The notes: generated from the sequence alone by a model not told the origin. DNA of 64,000 bases from Lingula anatina (GCF_001039355.2 NW_019773714.1:92651-156650); one strand, 5' to 3'. Counted from the first letter of the stretch, positions 25,101-40,100 are shown. Numbers and translations are program-made.

Positions 25101-28100
25101 TTATTGGTTTGATTAAACATGTTTTATCAATTTTTCTATGTTATTATGTAACGTTTGTCGTATCTGTAATACTACAAATTCCGAATTCAGCCTCTAAAGT
25201 CTACTTTAAGCTAAGAAATATCAAAACAAATATGATCGCTATTAATGACCTAACCTCCGTTACGAAATTACTCATTTTTCATTTGAACATTGGATATGTG
25301 TGTGCTCATTGATCAATGCTCATATCATAATAGATTGATAGCACTTTGTTCATAAACAAATAGTATGATAAAAAAGCAAGTCTGTCCCCAATGAATAATA
25401 AAATATTTAAATTGGAATATCTCAGGCTTTGTATTTATAGAAAACGAGCCACTTATTACCAATGTGTTTGCTCCGCATTTTCTATAATTGAAGAGAAATC
25501 TTAAATGGGCAATAAAATTTTGAATACATACAAAATCTTAATAATTGAATCAAATATGGAGCCTGTGACCTTTGGCATGATTGAAATATAACCTAATTTA
25601 GATGTTACCTAACCTCTGTAACGAAAAAAATACTGTACCATGTTTACACGTGCATATTTCTTTAAATACAGTAATGGTGTGGGTTAAAATTCTTCTACTA
25701 CTCTCTGAATACCTCTTCATCAAAATAATATAAAAAGTATTCCAGTTTTGCAAAGTTCATATCACTGCATTTCTTGTTTTGGAATTGTACCCCTTTTCGT
25801 GGAATGGCCGTGGAATACTTTTGAATTGTTTTGGTCTGACAGTGCACTCCAGCAGGATCTCTGTATTGTACTGTGTGTAATGGGTTAAACTGAAATTTAG
25901 GAGTTTGTCTGAAAATGATCACTTTTCTTTTAAAAGAAGAATTGGCATCGTGATATATTTTCTTTTATCTTAAAATTACCAATGATATTTTGGAAGTTAA
26001 AACTTGCCTATTTGCAATAGGCATATTCATCACTCATCGCAAATTTTCATAAAATTTGAATTTATTTTCAATAGCTTTTCATAGGTTACATATTATTTGT
26101 TTTTACAGAGGAAATTTCAGCTGTGGAACACATGTAACCCGTCCATCAAGGGCTGCTTCACAGGCCCAGGGACCATGGAGGTATTCTGGGAGAAACCAGA
26201 GGAAGAGGCCGTGGAGCTCATCAGGGGGTATCAGGTATGGTATTTATTCATAAATTTTACACAAGTTTTTTTCCAAAATTTATGATAAAGTTTATCATGA
26301 AATTACTCACAAAAAATAGGGTAAGAGTTCCTGGAGAAATCATAGGATAAGGCTGTAGATTTAAATAAAGGAAGTAAGGAACAGTGACCACCTTTTAATA
26401 AACGTACCTCACTTTTTCAGAAGTTGTTTTTAATGATTTATCATTATTCAATACTCACAAATAAAGTGTTATGAAAGAGTTGACTTGACATGACTTCAAC
26501 CATGACCATGAAGAAGTTTTAAAATATTTTCCTTATTGACTCTTATTTTCTCTCTTTTTATTCAAGATCTTATTCAATGGGGTCTCATACTGTGAGGTGT
26601 TTCCCCCTGTCCACAGTAGTGTCAGTGTGGCCGGTCTGGCAGGAGGAAGAAGCTATGAAATCACACTGGAAGTTTACCCCAAGGATCCCATGTTTCTACC
26701 ACACAGATCAGAGCCTCTGGTTAGTAGAATAGAAATAAAATGTACATGTATTAGACTGGTACACTGTATTCATAGATAATAATAATAATAATAATTAAAA
26801 GCTCTTTTGGGCTACCTGTGGTGCAAAAAAATTGCCACATTTATTTTTCCAATTGTTTGTACTACATTATTTTGCAAATGGAATTCAAGTATCGTACATA
26901 TCATTATACTCTTAGAAATGTTCTCAGTTTAAAAATCCAACCTGTCACAGTCTTTGTACCTTGAAATCAGAATGATATTTTCATAGCATTTGTCTGCATT
27001 TAAAATATCTTTGCATGATGTTACCCCCTTACTGTTCCTAAACCAGTTGGTGGTACACACGTAGGAGGCGTCTGCTCCTTTCTAACCCTCTGGACAATTG
27101 ACATAATTTCTTCTTTAATCTTTTTCCCAGATCATGAACTGCCCAGTGACCACAGAGATGGGTGGTCCAGTGATCTCCTTGGAGATGACTACTAACAGGG
27201 ACTCTATGGCAATAGTGTGGCGGTCAATCTCTACTGCCCATCAGCACATCTCTGGCTACATGGTGTACCTCAATGGGCAGCAGTGTGGTAGCAAGGTGAG
27301 GGCACTTGGTAAATGTAGTAAATTGGATATCACTGATTTGTGTTCTCTGTTGTATTTTGTTATGTTCTGTTACATGTATCTTATTTCATGCAGTTCTGTA
27401 CATATAGCATTATTTAATACCATACCATACCATACCATACCATACCATACCATACCATACTAGATAGTCTTCAAACATATGACTTATACTTCCCAGTGAG
27501 TTTTCATTTGCAAACATTTACTGAAAATAATGATACCATTATACATATTTTTCTCTCACTTATATGCCCAAATAAAAAAATCCAGAAAGAATTTTTATAA
27601 ATTAACATAATTGCATAGAAGCACAGTAGTTGTCTTATTCCATTACAAAACAGTCCAATTAAAAGCCTTGTCTTATTTCCAGGTTGTCCCCAGCAAAGAC
27701 AGCAACAGGTGCAAAGTTGTCATTGATGGCTGTCGTCTGGATGTCATATACAAAGTGGTGGTGGCTGCCCTACCTTCAGGTTAGTTTGTCAGTTAAGGTT
27801 GCATTTACCTTTAACTTTCTATATCAAGGCCAATGTTATGAAATTGGAAGTGTTGAACAGTCTGCATATCTTATTGATAATAAAAAAGTAACACAATGAC
27901 ACACAGCAGAATTGATAATCAATTGAAAATTAGATTACACAGAATTGCATGAAATAAATTTGATTGTTTTCACATGAATTATTGTGGAAATTATTGACAA
28001 TTAAACAATATTATAGAAGTTCTCTAAAAAATTTTCTACATTACTATAGATGGCAGCAAATTAAAGCCCAAGATGTCCAATCAGCTGGAGGTGTCTCTGC

Positions 28101-31100
28101 CACTGGATAACGCCAGCGTGGTCTTGCCAGAGCCTCAGTTTAGATCTGAAGATGAGGATATATACAAGGAATACATTGAAGTCCGTGAAGGATCTGGTTA
28201 CTTGGCCCGAGGAGAAGGTAGGATTTTGAGATTTTTGAACCTTTGTCAAGTATATGACTGTGCTGTTAATTATATTGCATTTTGCAGTTTTCTTGATTGG
28301 GGCAGATTGGTGAAATAATGAAAAGTGGGGCATGGCTTTAAATTGCTGTTTTTTTTAATACTTTGTACGACTTGAAAAGAGAACCTCTGTAACTTATTGA
28401 AGATCATAGCAAACTGCAAAATCATATTTTACTGTGCAACAATCTACTGCATTTGCTTCACTCACATATTTTAAGATAATCTCTTGAAAGGGAAGTTTTC
28501 AGTGCTTGCATTAACATTTGAAGCTGACTTGCTTGCTTATGCTTTTTTAACATTGCTTGTCATTTGCTGAGAATATGAAGTTGATATTATGGTGCTTTAC
28601 ACATGCTGCATTTAACAATCACAGAATTGATAATGAGATATAAGATAAATGGAGATCCTTAATACAGGGTGCAAGATAAATTATATAACAGCATGTTTTT
28701 TTGCATGCTTTGTTTTCCTCTTGTTTTGGTGGTAGTTGTTAGAAAGATTTGCAGATAGTTCTAGAAAAGTAATGCGCCTCATCACTGATTTCAAATTTAC
28801 AACTCACTTGAAGATCCTCTCCTTTTGCCTGAAATAGCATCCCCCTATGTTTACTTTGTGTATGCTCAATATCTGTTGTGACCTCCTGAATTAAAGTAAG
28901 AACACTTTATTTTAATCCCAAATATTGAAACTCATGCTCATGCTCCTAACAAGTTACACATGCATGTATTTGCATAGTCTTATCCTTTTACTATGAATGA
29001 TTATTTCCAAATAATTTTCCTGTTATCTTATTATTGCTCGCTAGTGGGTACCCTATTATTAACCCTTTGGTACTCATCTGAACTATCTGTGCCTATCATT
29101 TGAAACTGCATGAAAGCATGTGGGTGTAGTGAGGGTTAACAACACTTTGCCATCTTTAAGTTTTGACATGCTTTTACTTTCACTTTTGCACTTACAAGAG
29201 TCACTTTCACTTTAATGCTAGACGAGAAAAAGCACCAAAAAGGCAATGCTTCTGCACATCGTTCACGGCCCGTTTCTCCAACTGTGGCCTCTTATAACAC
29301 ACCTGCACATTTCACTGCTGTGGATATCATATATCCCGATATGCCAGCCAATAGGGATAGTGGGATTGCATCACCTGATTGCAGTTCAGCCAATCATGAC
29401 TCACCACTGCTTAAATCAGCTGACCTTGAATTGACCAATAATCTTGCAGGGAAACTTGAGGAAGGAGAAACAGATGAATTGCAAGGAGGTAGCTTTTTTT
29501 ATTCAAGGCCCTGCTTTTTGCTTCATTTCATGTAGTATTTTTCTGACTAAAATTTAAACTCTATAGTTTCACAAATGCTTCTAGAATTTCATGGTCCCCT
29601 TCAAAATTATTTTGTGACTTTACCAAACTTTTTTTCTCAATTGAATCTCTTTCAATACACATTTGTTTTAATTCTTTATATTCAATGTTAACAATTACTA
29701 ATCAACACATTTTTAACACATTTTTCATGGGTTTTGACGATCCAAGGTGCCGAATAACTGAAGAAAGTAATGGAAAGTTAGATTACATACTATTAGCTTA
29801 AGATGAAATATAAAGGCTGGGTTTTGGGAAAAAATATTTTCCAATATTTGCTTGTGTTTTAGAAGAATTTAGAGTTTCACATTTTTATTGTAGCACATGA
29901 AATTGAAGAAGAGGAAGAGGAATATGACCAAACTGCGATTTTAGAGCCAAGAGAAAGAGGTAAGACAGTGACCAGCATAATCGGGACTTTTTTAATTGAA
30001 ATGCATTGAGACTTGGCAGAGAGTAAGAATTTTTTTGTAACCAAATATACCACTGCCAAGGCTTCAGATTTATAAAAGTTAAAGCATTGCTTTTGCAACC
30101 TGAAAGTGAATTTGAGTAAGTTTATTCATATTGATTAGTTCAGTGGCAATTATTTTTGAAGAAAACAGCTTTTGGTGTTTATCTTCATCAGTACATTGTT
30201 GAAATTGAAAAATGTTGATTTTGGTAGTATAGGAAAAATTCTGGTTTTATTGTTTGAGTAAAAATATTTCTTATTTTCATACTGAGATGTCAAAATTATA
30301 AACAAAATTTTCACATTTTAACTGTTAGTAAAATGGTGAAAAAAATAGATAGCCATTGATTGCATCAGTTAATTACTGGATCCCCTTTTCAAATATTTTA
30401 AATTTTTTTTACTTGCTGCTTGTTCTCTGTGCTACAACAGCACGCAGACAATGGGGAATGCTGAAAAAACACACCAGCCAAACAGGAACAGCAATGAGCT
30501 GGTTTGCCGCTGGCAAAAATCGCAGACAACAAAATGAACAAATGGCCCTCCTTAAGAAAAAATCCAAATTTGCCCAAATGCGCCAAGTTATCACAAATGT
30601 CAACTCTTTGTCATCTACGTTGAAAAATATGCAATCTTTAAACAAGGTTGGTGGGTCAGCGGCACTTTCTGCTGCCCTGTCTCCAGTTAGCCAAAATGAC
30701 AACAAAGGAAAAACTCCAGCTCTTGCTGATTTCTTGAAAAAGTTACAGTCCAATGCACCCAAATATGAAACAGACCAAGGTGACTATTACCCTGCCAATG
30801 ATAAAGCATTAGTTGACTCTGGTCAACAAGGAAATGTGCTTCTAAAAGCAGCTCAAGGTGGCAGAACTGTTTCTAATTTTGGGAAAGGTAACCGAAGCTC
30901 AAGACACACCTTTCTATTCAAGTTTTAGGCACAAATGTGATTCACAGTTATGTTCAGTTTTGAGCCATACCTGTAGTTTGTTTTTCTTCTCTTAACACAA
31001 CGAGCCTTTTATCTGGCAGCGTTGGGATTTTTGAGTTTTTGCATAATTAAATTCATTTCATTGTAGCCTGTTTAAAAATCATACCTAGTTTTCTGATTGT

Positions 31101-34100
31101 AAATTTTAAGATCAAATTCTAGCATGTTTTGCTATTTTTATGCTGATTTTATATTTTCGGTGCACATTATTAAAGAGGGAATTTCTAGGTTTTCACTCTA
31201 TTAGAAATCTGCATGCGTAGTGCAGTTGAAATGTTTTTTTGCATGCATCGGGTCTGAATGATAATTGATTTCTCATTTGGGAATCCATTATTGACATGGA
31301 ACTGATTTAGTACAACGTAATTGAAATTGAATTGAAGGAACCCCTTGGTGAAAGTCACTGCTATGGCTACATATATGTGCTTGATTTCTCCTGGGAATTC
31401 AGAGCACCTCCCAGCNTAGTGAATTTTAAGATCAAATTCTAGCATGTTTTGGTGCTTTTTTTTTTTTTTTTGCTGATTTTATATTTTTCGGTGCACATTA
31501 TTAAAGAGGGAATTTCTAGGTATTCACTCAATTAGAAATCTGCATGCGTAGTGCAGTTGAAATGTTTTTTGCATGCATCGGGTCTGAATGATAATTGATT
31601 TCTCATTTGGGAATCCATTATTGCCATGGAACTGATTTAGTACAACGTAATTGAAATTGAATTGAAGGAACCCCTTGGTGGAAGTCACTGCTATGGTTAC
31701 ATATATGTGCTTGATTTCTCCTGGGAATTCAGAGCACCTCCCAACAGTGAGAGCAGTTAATTTCTGACCTCTCATTTCCATTTGTTAAAGTGAAGGATTT
31801 TTGGTGCAATATTCATTTATCATTATCATCATTATAAAAATTATTATAATTGTATTTTCACAGTTTGCTTATGTATCAATATATTCCACATTTCTGTTGA
31901 ATGCCACAACTTTTGGTTCAAAAGCACAATTCATTTTAAGACTTCTTATTATTTCAAAATTGTAAAGACAACTTTAAAATAAATCATAAAAGTTGTTTAA
32001 GAATAATTTATGTAATAAAATACATTTTTACTAGTAAGGTATAATTAAATTTTCATGATATCAATAAAATAATGATAGGTTATGCAAACATGTAGTGATT
32101 ACGTGTTTTTGAATAAAGAAGGACTAAAAATAATTGGTAATCTATACTGTAGTATGCGAATGGTCTATATATTACAAGTAGCAGGTCTTTTATAAAAGTA
32201 CATTTTTTGGTCAATAACGAGTAGTTGCACAGCTAATCAAACCAATTCAGGGTCAGTGCCCAACGTGACCTATTTATTGGAGGTTTGCATGTTGATTTCA
32301 GTATATTGTCAATTTCAGCTTCACCAATTTCTTTGTGTGATCATGTGTCCAGGATCATTTATTATTAATAAGAAAGTATTGAAGTCATTAGTTCAGGGTT
32401 TATGTTGGTTACTTTATTTCTAGGTCTGACACCAATCACAGAGAAATCGACGCCTGAGCCTACCATAGTTGAAGTTGAGGCCGAGATAGAAACAGATCGC
32501 AGTGAAGTAATTCACGGAGGAAGCGTTGTGCAGGAGCCGCAGGAAGCACTAGGCGCAGTCACACATGTAGGTGAAACTTCTCATGTGGGACAAGTTCCTA
32601 CGTCAAATGCTGTATCACGTGACAAGCATGTTAAGCGTAATGCATTAGCATCACTCCTACTTAATGCAGTTCAGACGCATAAAATACAGGCTTCATCTGG
32701 GGTTGAAAATCAAAGTCAGGTATCCCAGAATGCATTGCAGCAGGATGTGACCTATGACCCAGAGCACAGTGGGTATGCCAGTCAATCAGGTTACATGCCC
32801 TCTGATAATGATGAAGCCTTTCAGCAAGATCAGCAGCATGTTAGTGTAAGCGTTGCTGGAGAAAACCCAGTTTCTGATGATTATAGTAAAACTAATTCTG
32901 AAACGCACAAGAAAATGTTAGCTACTAGTGAATTGTTGTCTCACTATCCACATTTGCCAAATTTGAAACAAAATGGCCATGGTGGCGATGTGGAGGAAGA
33001 GGATGAGTNTTGTAAATTTTAAGATCAAATTCTAGCATGTTTTGCTATTTTTATGCTGATTTTATATTTTCGGTGCACATTATTAAAGAGGGAATTTCTA
33101 GGTTTTCACTCTATTAGAAATCTGCATGCGTAGTGCAGTTGAAATGTTTTTTTGCATGCATCGGGTCTGAATGATAATTGATTTCTCATTTGGGAATCCA
33201 TTATTGACATGGAACTGATTTAGTACAACGTAATTGAAATTGAATTGAAGGAACCCCTTGGTGAAAGTCACTGCTATGGCTACATATATGTGCTTGATTT
33301 CTCCTGGGAATTCAGAGCACCTCCCAGCAGTGAGAGCAGTTAATTTCTGACCTCTCATTTCCATTTGTTAAAGTGAAGGATTTTTGGTGCAATATATTCA
33401 TTTATCATTAACATTATTATTAGAATTATTATTGCATATTCACAATTTGCTTATGTATTTCTGTTGAATGACACAACTTTTGGTTCAAAAGCACAATTCA
33501 TTTTAAGACTTCCTATTATTTCAAAATTGTAAAGACAACTTTAAAATAAATCATCAAAGTTGTTTAAGAATAATTTATGTAATAAAGTACATTTTTAAGG
33601 TATAATTAAATTTTCATGATATCAATAAAATAATGATAGGTTATGCAAACATGTAGTGATTATGTGTTTTTGAATAAAGAAGGACTAAAAATAATTGGTA
33701 ATCTATACTGTAGTATGCGAATGGTCTATATATTACAAGTAGCAGGTCTTTTATAAAAGTACATTTTTTGGTCAATAACGAGTAGTTGCACAGCTAATCA
33801 AACCAATTCAGGGTCAGTGCCCAACGTGACCTATTTATTGGAGGTTTGCATGTTGATTTCAGTATATTGTCAATTTCAGCTTCACCAATTTCTTTGTGTG
33901 ATCATGTGTCCAGGAACATTTATTATTAATAAGAAAGTATTGAAGTCATTAGTTCAGGGTTTATGTTGGTTACTTTATTTCTAGGTCTGACACCAATCAC
34001 AGAGAAATCGACGCCTGAGCCTACCATAGTTGAAGTTGAGGCCGAGATAGAAACAGATCGCAGTGAAGTAATTCACGGAGGAAGCGTTGTGCAGGAGCCG

Positions 34101-37100
34101 CAGGAAGCACTAGGCGCAGTCACACATGTAGGTGAAACTTCTCATGTGGGACAAGTTCCTACGTCAAATGCTGTATCACGTGACAAGCATGTTAAGCGTA
34201 ATGCATTAGCATCACTCCTACTTAATGCAGTTCAGTCGCATAAAATACAGGCTTCATCTGGGGTTGAAAATCAAAGTCAGGTATCCCAGAATGCATTGCA
34301 GCAGGATGTGACCTATGACCCAGAGCACAGTGGGTATGCCAGTCAATCAGGTTACATGCCCTCTGATAATGATGAAGCCTTTCAGCAAGATCAGCAGCAT
34401 GTTAGCGTAAGCGTTGCTGGAGAAAACCCAGTTTCTGATGATTATAGTAAAACTAATTCTGAAACGCACAAGAAAATGTTAGCTACTAGTGAATTGTTGT
34501 CTCACTATCCACATTTGCCAAATTTGAAACAAAATGGCCATGGTGGCGATGTGGAGGAAGAGGAAGAGTTTTTTGAAATTGATGCAACCCAAGGACCATG
34601 GCAAAATAAAATGAAAATTACAGCAAGGGCCATGATGACGGGGGTGCTCAGAGACGCCCCAGGGCTTATGACGCCCATGCAGTCAAAGCGCAAGCTGCCT
34701 GTGCCAACGCAGGATGCCACGCATGTCGAGGTAGTGTGTTGGTTGGTGATGCACACGCACCGTGCATGCTGGTCACAAATTTGATCGGCTTTTTTAATTC
34801 ATTTTTAGGCTCATCACTTCTTAGGAATTAGTTTTCAGAATTTATTCAGCATTTATTTATCATTCACTTACAATGGCTCTAGTGGGATCTCTTGGTAGTT
34901 GTTACAAGTCTAGGGGAAAATTGAAAGTAGACTTCACTTAACTTGGACACATTGGGACATTTTCAGTTTGTTCCAAATTATGCAAAAATGCAGCCAAAAC
35001 CAAAGAAAAATTCCATTTCGCAAGCTTTATTTGAGATAAGCAATCATTCAAGATATGAAATGACCAAAGTCTACTGCAATCTGGAAATGTCACAGTTCAA
35101 AGTTTTGCTGCTTCATGGTCGTGGTAGAGCCATTTTAGGATTTATTACACACCTGAATGTTGTATGCACACCACTGATAAACTTTTTAAGCATGACCTCT
35201 CACAGGTTACCATACTGGTGGTATTGTTCAGGGTTTTTTATTACTATTATTATTTTCCATATTTCTGTTTTTTCATATCAGTTAGGTACATACTTCTCTT
35301 GTTGTATGCAGACTTTCTTGCATTGGAGACTTTAGATATTTTTAAAAATTATATTTTATTTTATTTTATTGAAAGCTGCCACTTGAGATTTGTTTTTTTT
35401 TTAATGATACTTAGCATGTTTTATAGGTTTTTGATCCTTTGAATGCATTTTAGGATTAAATCAAAATATTTCTAGATGTGCATTTTGATATTTTAAATCT
35501 CTTTATGCATTTTCATCAAGACATATTAAATTCCAGCCTTATATGCTCTCTTTATCGAAACTGTTGACTACTGAATGGTATGATTGTGTGTATGCATTTC
35601 TGTGTTATGTATATTTCCAGATCAATACATGGAGGCATGGAGATATAGATTTTTCTTCTTTTACTTTGTATGCATCATGTAACTAACAGTTTTTTGTAAC
35701 CTCACTGTAACAGTAAGTTGGACTCTTGAATTTTAATGCAAGATTTTGTACTGATGCATTGAAAAAATATTATTTAATTTATTATTTACTTTTTTTCATG
35801 CTTTGGAATGGAAGTTTGTATCTCATTCTTTATTGATATGTGTATATTTTTGTATTTTTATCCTGCTGCATCAAACCATAGGAAATGTCCCCCAAAAGAA
35901 ATGCATATCAAAAGATACTGACAAGTCAACATGGTGACAAATAATGCACATAGGAGTAAAATATTAACTTCATTTTCTGTATTTGTTAGGTGCCGATACG
36001 GGACGATGCTCAGCCAGGAAAATCAAAGAAAAAATCCATCAAACCAAAGCCACCAGTAGCTCCAAAATCAACAAGTCAGCGTCAACAGATGATACAGCAA
36101 ATGCTGCCCCAAACTCCTCAGCAGGAGTCGGCCATTGTTGAGGTACATGACACAGCAGAAATGGAGGTGGAACAGGAGGAGGAAGAGGAAGAAGATGAGG
36201 AGAGGGAAAAACCCACTGTGACTGCTGCTGCATCAGCAGCTGCTGTGCTGGGAACAGCATCAGTCATTGCAAATCAGGTAGGTGTCATTAGATTTATATT
36301 ATTTACATTATATTATATTGTTTTTTTACACCTTTTAATAGACTATATATTTATACACACCATTTTGAACAATGTTCTGGTCATAAATTAAAAAGGTTTG
36401 TGGCCAAAAAATTCAGAATAATTTGCAGTGGTCCATTTTATCTTTTAAAAAGTTTGAGTGAATATGGTTTTGAAATTAAAGAAAAAATGTAAGATGAATT
36501 TGATGTTTTTATCCCTATTTAGTTAGTGATAGATTTGATAAACTATTGGATTTTAAAATGGAGCCTGACATATTGTAAATGAATGATGTTCTGTTGGGGT
36601 TTTCACTGCTTTGATTATGGGACTGTAACCTTAAGTCTATATATTTAATCCTTAACACTTGCTTGATATTAAGTTTATCAAGCAATGTCTCTGTTTTACA
36701 AAAGAAAGCTATAAATGTAAGCCTATAGTCAAAACTATTTGAAAATGTCTTTATCAAGATTCTTGTGTTAAACTACTTGAATTCAAAGTATTTGTAAAAG
36801 GACAATATTTTTTTAATACAATATGCTGATTAATTTAAAGCCACACCCATAACCAAAACAGTGAGTACTGCCTTACATTGCTCACAATGTGAACACACCT
36901 GTAGTCCTGTTATGTTTTCCCCAGCTCCTGTTGTAATCCATTATAAAATCACACCTTCATTAAACTATTATTAACCATACCATTAATTATATTGATATTG
37001 CACAAGTATAGACAACGTAGAAAATCTTGATTTGTAGTCTGTAACATTTTTTAAAAAATTACATAGCATCATATTTGTATAGTTGTTATAATTGTTTTTT

Positions 37101-40100
37101 TTTTTCACCCCTGAATAATTGATATCACTAAAACCCCGCATGATCCTTACCACAGTAAGATGCATGTTAATTCCTATGCATTCTTGGCTAGGGTGCACCA
37201 TTCCTTATATTACTTATTGATTGATTATTTATGATATAAGTAAGATGAATGCAGACATTGGCTTTGTTTCATTTGGGACAATAAGTTTTATATAAATTGT
37301 GTATTTTTACATCTGTCAACCACATCTCAGTTTTACTTCACCTAGAACTTATAGCCACTGATTTAAATATTGAGTGAATGTTTTGGTCATCCAGAGGGGT
37401 TTTAATATCAGAAATACAATTATTATATAAATCAAATTTTAGAATTTCACAGGGTAATGACCTGGATGGACTGGTCACCCAATCTATTGACACACAACTA
37501 GGAACAGTCACCAATACCCCATCCCATCAAAAATTAACTCTCCACTTGATTTCCAGAAAAATTGCGAATTATTTGCCAAAAGCAGAAACTAAGAAGAAAG
37601 TCGTTATTAAAAACGGACAAGGGAGATGTATATTGTAGTGTGCAACTATAGAAATGAATGATTATCAAAGTATTATAAAAAGGCTAGAGGCTTTATTGTA
37701 TATACAGTGAAATAAACTCTCTTAAAATCTCTTACAGTCTCCAATTTAATTTCAGGAGGAGTACGACTACGTCCTCCCCCCTCCCAAAGTGAAGATCGAG
37801 CATCAGCCGGCCAGTCGAGGTGAGCTGGTCAGTTGGGAGCTCGAGCAGGAGCCTGACCCTCAGTATAGGATCCAAGTGTTTGTGGTCAATGTCCTGGGGG
37901 TCAAGTTTGCCAAGGGGGTCAACAGTGACATCAGGTGAGGTCAATGGGCAGTCATGCTTGTTCTTAGGTCAGGGATGAGATTTTTCAGAATATTGGTGGA
38001 TTTTTGACTTTTTGGGAGCCAAAAAGTCTCATCCCTATTAGATTGTACCATTCTAGTTTTACAAAAGCTCTTTAAGTTAATTAACTTATTTATATTTATT
38101 TATTTTTATCATTTTTTTTAATTGTAAGTGGCTAATCAGGCTTGTTCTTTGATTATACTATACTAGATATATAAAAGATCTTTGAACTTTATACAAATGG
38201 TGAAAAGTGTAAGAAGTGTGTTGTGAAAGTGAAAATCAGTCACAAAGCTGAAGAATTACAATAAAGTGCATTATAGAATGCAGTCGTTTTATGCGGTTTT
38301 AATGAAAGTGTATTTTTCTTTCAGTTACGAGATCCTTGAGAAGGATGAGAATGGCATGGATGTTCAGATAGTTCAGCATAGCTGGAATGTCACCACTGGT
38401 ACCAGCTGTTTAATACGGGGACTGCTCAGTAATATGTCTTACAGGTAGGACTTAACCACTACTTAACAGCTGCCATTTATTTTGCCACATTATCAACAAA
38501 GTATTTACTTTTTGACTTCATTTTTGACTAATATAAGAGTTTTCAACTCCAATTCTGTGCATTTCCAAGATTTTTTTTACAACAAAAAAGGTTTACATTC
38601 AAATTCACCTTTTCATTTTTTTTTATTTTCAATGAATATTCTTCCAGGGTTTTTGTGGTAGCTAACTACATATTTGATGATGGGAAGGACACAATAGAGT
38701 ACCAGTCTAAGTCTGCGGTGATCAGCTACTCCACTCTCAGCGCCCCGCAGCAAGCCAGGCTCAAACCTGTCAGTGTGGACTTCTATTCGGTAAGCTAAAA
38801 AACTGGGATTTAGATGACAATTTTTGTGGGTTTTTACACAATTTCATTTGTGAAATTTTTGAAATGAAGTCATAGCTGTCTGATTCAAAAGACACTTTTT
38901 ATAATGTATATTATTGTTATTATTATGCTATCATTGCTTAAGTGCATTTATATCTGAATCATTGATGTACCAAAGGAATTGTTTACATAAAATCTAATAT
39001 TTTACATATTCATTTGAACTCTGCCAGGAAAAAAGTTACTTGACTCAGAATATGGAAAGTCATAATTTTATTTAGTCTTGTATATTCAAATATCAGTGCT
39101 TGCAGTTTTATTCCTATTTGAATATCTGATATTCCCTTCAGATAAGGGAATATAAGAAATATAAAGAATAGAGCTTTGTCCAATATCCTGATAAGTGATG
39201 TGAATAAATAACAGTATATTATAATATAAGAAGTCTGTACCGGTAGTTATTCAGTATAAAAATCTTTCTGCAGGCCACACTGGAGTGGACCCCAGGGGTG
39301 TGTCATGATGGAGTACAGATTGCTGGCTATCAGGTGGTGGTGGACGGGAAGAAACTGGGCTCTCTCCTCAGCAAGGACACCAAGAGGACTACACTGGATA
39401 AACTGCAGCCAGGTGTGTAACTGAGGAATTGCCCTTGCTATAGTTTGAATGTGGGACTGTGCTTTGAGAAGTTTATTGACGTTAAAAAATGTGCCATAAT
39501 TTTTTTAAAAGATTTAAAGTATGATTTATGAAATATTGGAAGGAAAAGGAAAAAACTGAGGAAATTATTATTGAAACTTTGAAAATGAAAACTTATTTAA
39601 AAACTTGATTTTCCCAGGTAAAACCTTGAAAGTATGGATAGTAACCAGAACAAAGCACCCAGCAGGCAACAGTCCTCCTTCCAACACTGTGTATGTGTCT
39701 TGTCCAATGAGACCTCAGCCACCTGCTGTATACCATCAGCCATCTTTTAAGAGAGGCTGCGTGGTGATTGGCTGGACCAGACCCCCCATGGAGCACTGTA
39801 GGACTAAAGAAGAGGATATTTCGTGGTATAGGTATGGCAAAATGAATCTGAAATCTGATTAAGTCCTATTCATATTCATATGGATTTAAAAAAGGGATTT
39901 CTTTTCTTAATGTTTGTGTAGAGGATCATAAGTGAAAGAAGCCTGTTTGGAATTATTGAGAAGTTAACATTTCAGTTAAATTTTTTACTGAAATTTAAAC
40001 AAGATACATATGTAAGGACTAATGCAAGGACTTTCATTTGAAAAATTTCAGCATTTTTGTTGATGACCAATACCATGGAGAGGTGAAGGCCAACCCCGCA

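Larger units (their letters stand above)
29222..36277 (+). other. Gene 1 exons 25-29: long disordered acidic/Gln-rich linker
   Basis: Exons: 29222-29488, 29894-29959, 30441-30887, 33985-34730, 35990-36277 (residues 1152-1757). The sequence is low in hydrophobics and rich in Ser, Gln, Asn, Glu and Lys. Acidic runs occur in exon 26 (EIEEEEEEYDQ) and exon 29 (EQEEEEEEDEERE). A basic patch in exon 27 (MALLKKKSKFAQMRQ) could be an amphipathic or protein-binding helix, and exon 29 has a KSKKKSIKPKPPVAPKS stretch. No fold is recognised. Exon 28 (746 nt) exists as two near-identical copies in this assembly; only the downstream copy has a donor and continues the frame, so I used that one. The reference frame stays open across all joins. 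Confidence 0.75.

Noticed and set aside
23707-25623. Interpretation of the recurring 16-mer as a CRISPR array or telomeric repeat
   Set aside because: Spacing is irregular (about 150-850 bases), copies are degenerate, the genome is animal, and the unit is not the TTAGGG family.
34965-35100. Possible exon after TTTTCAG with a Lys-rich frame (MQPKPKKNSISQ)
   Set aside because: It is in phase 0 but has no convincing donor downstream, and the frame runs into sequence without coding character. The join 34730 to 35990 works without it.
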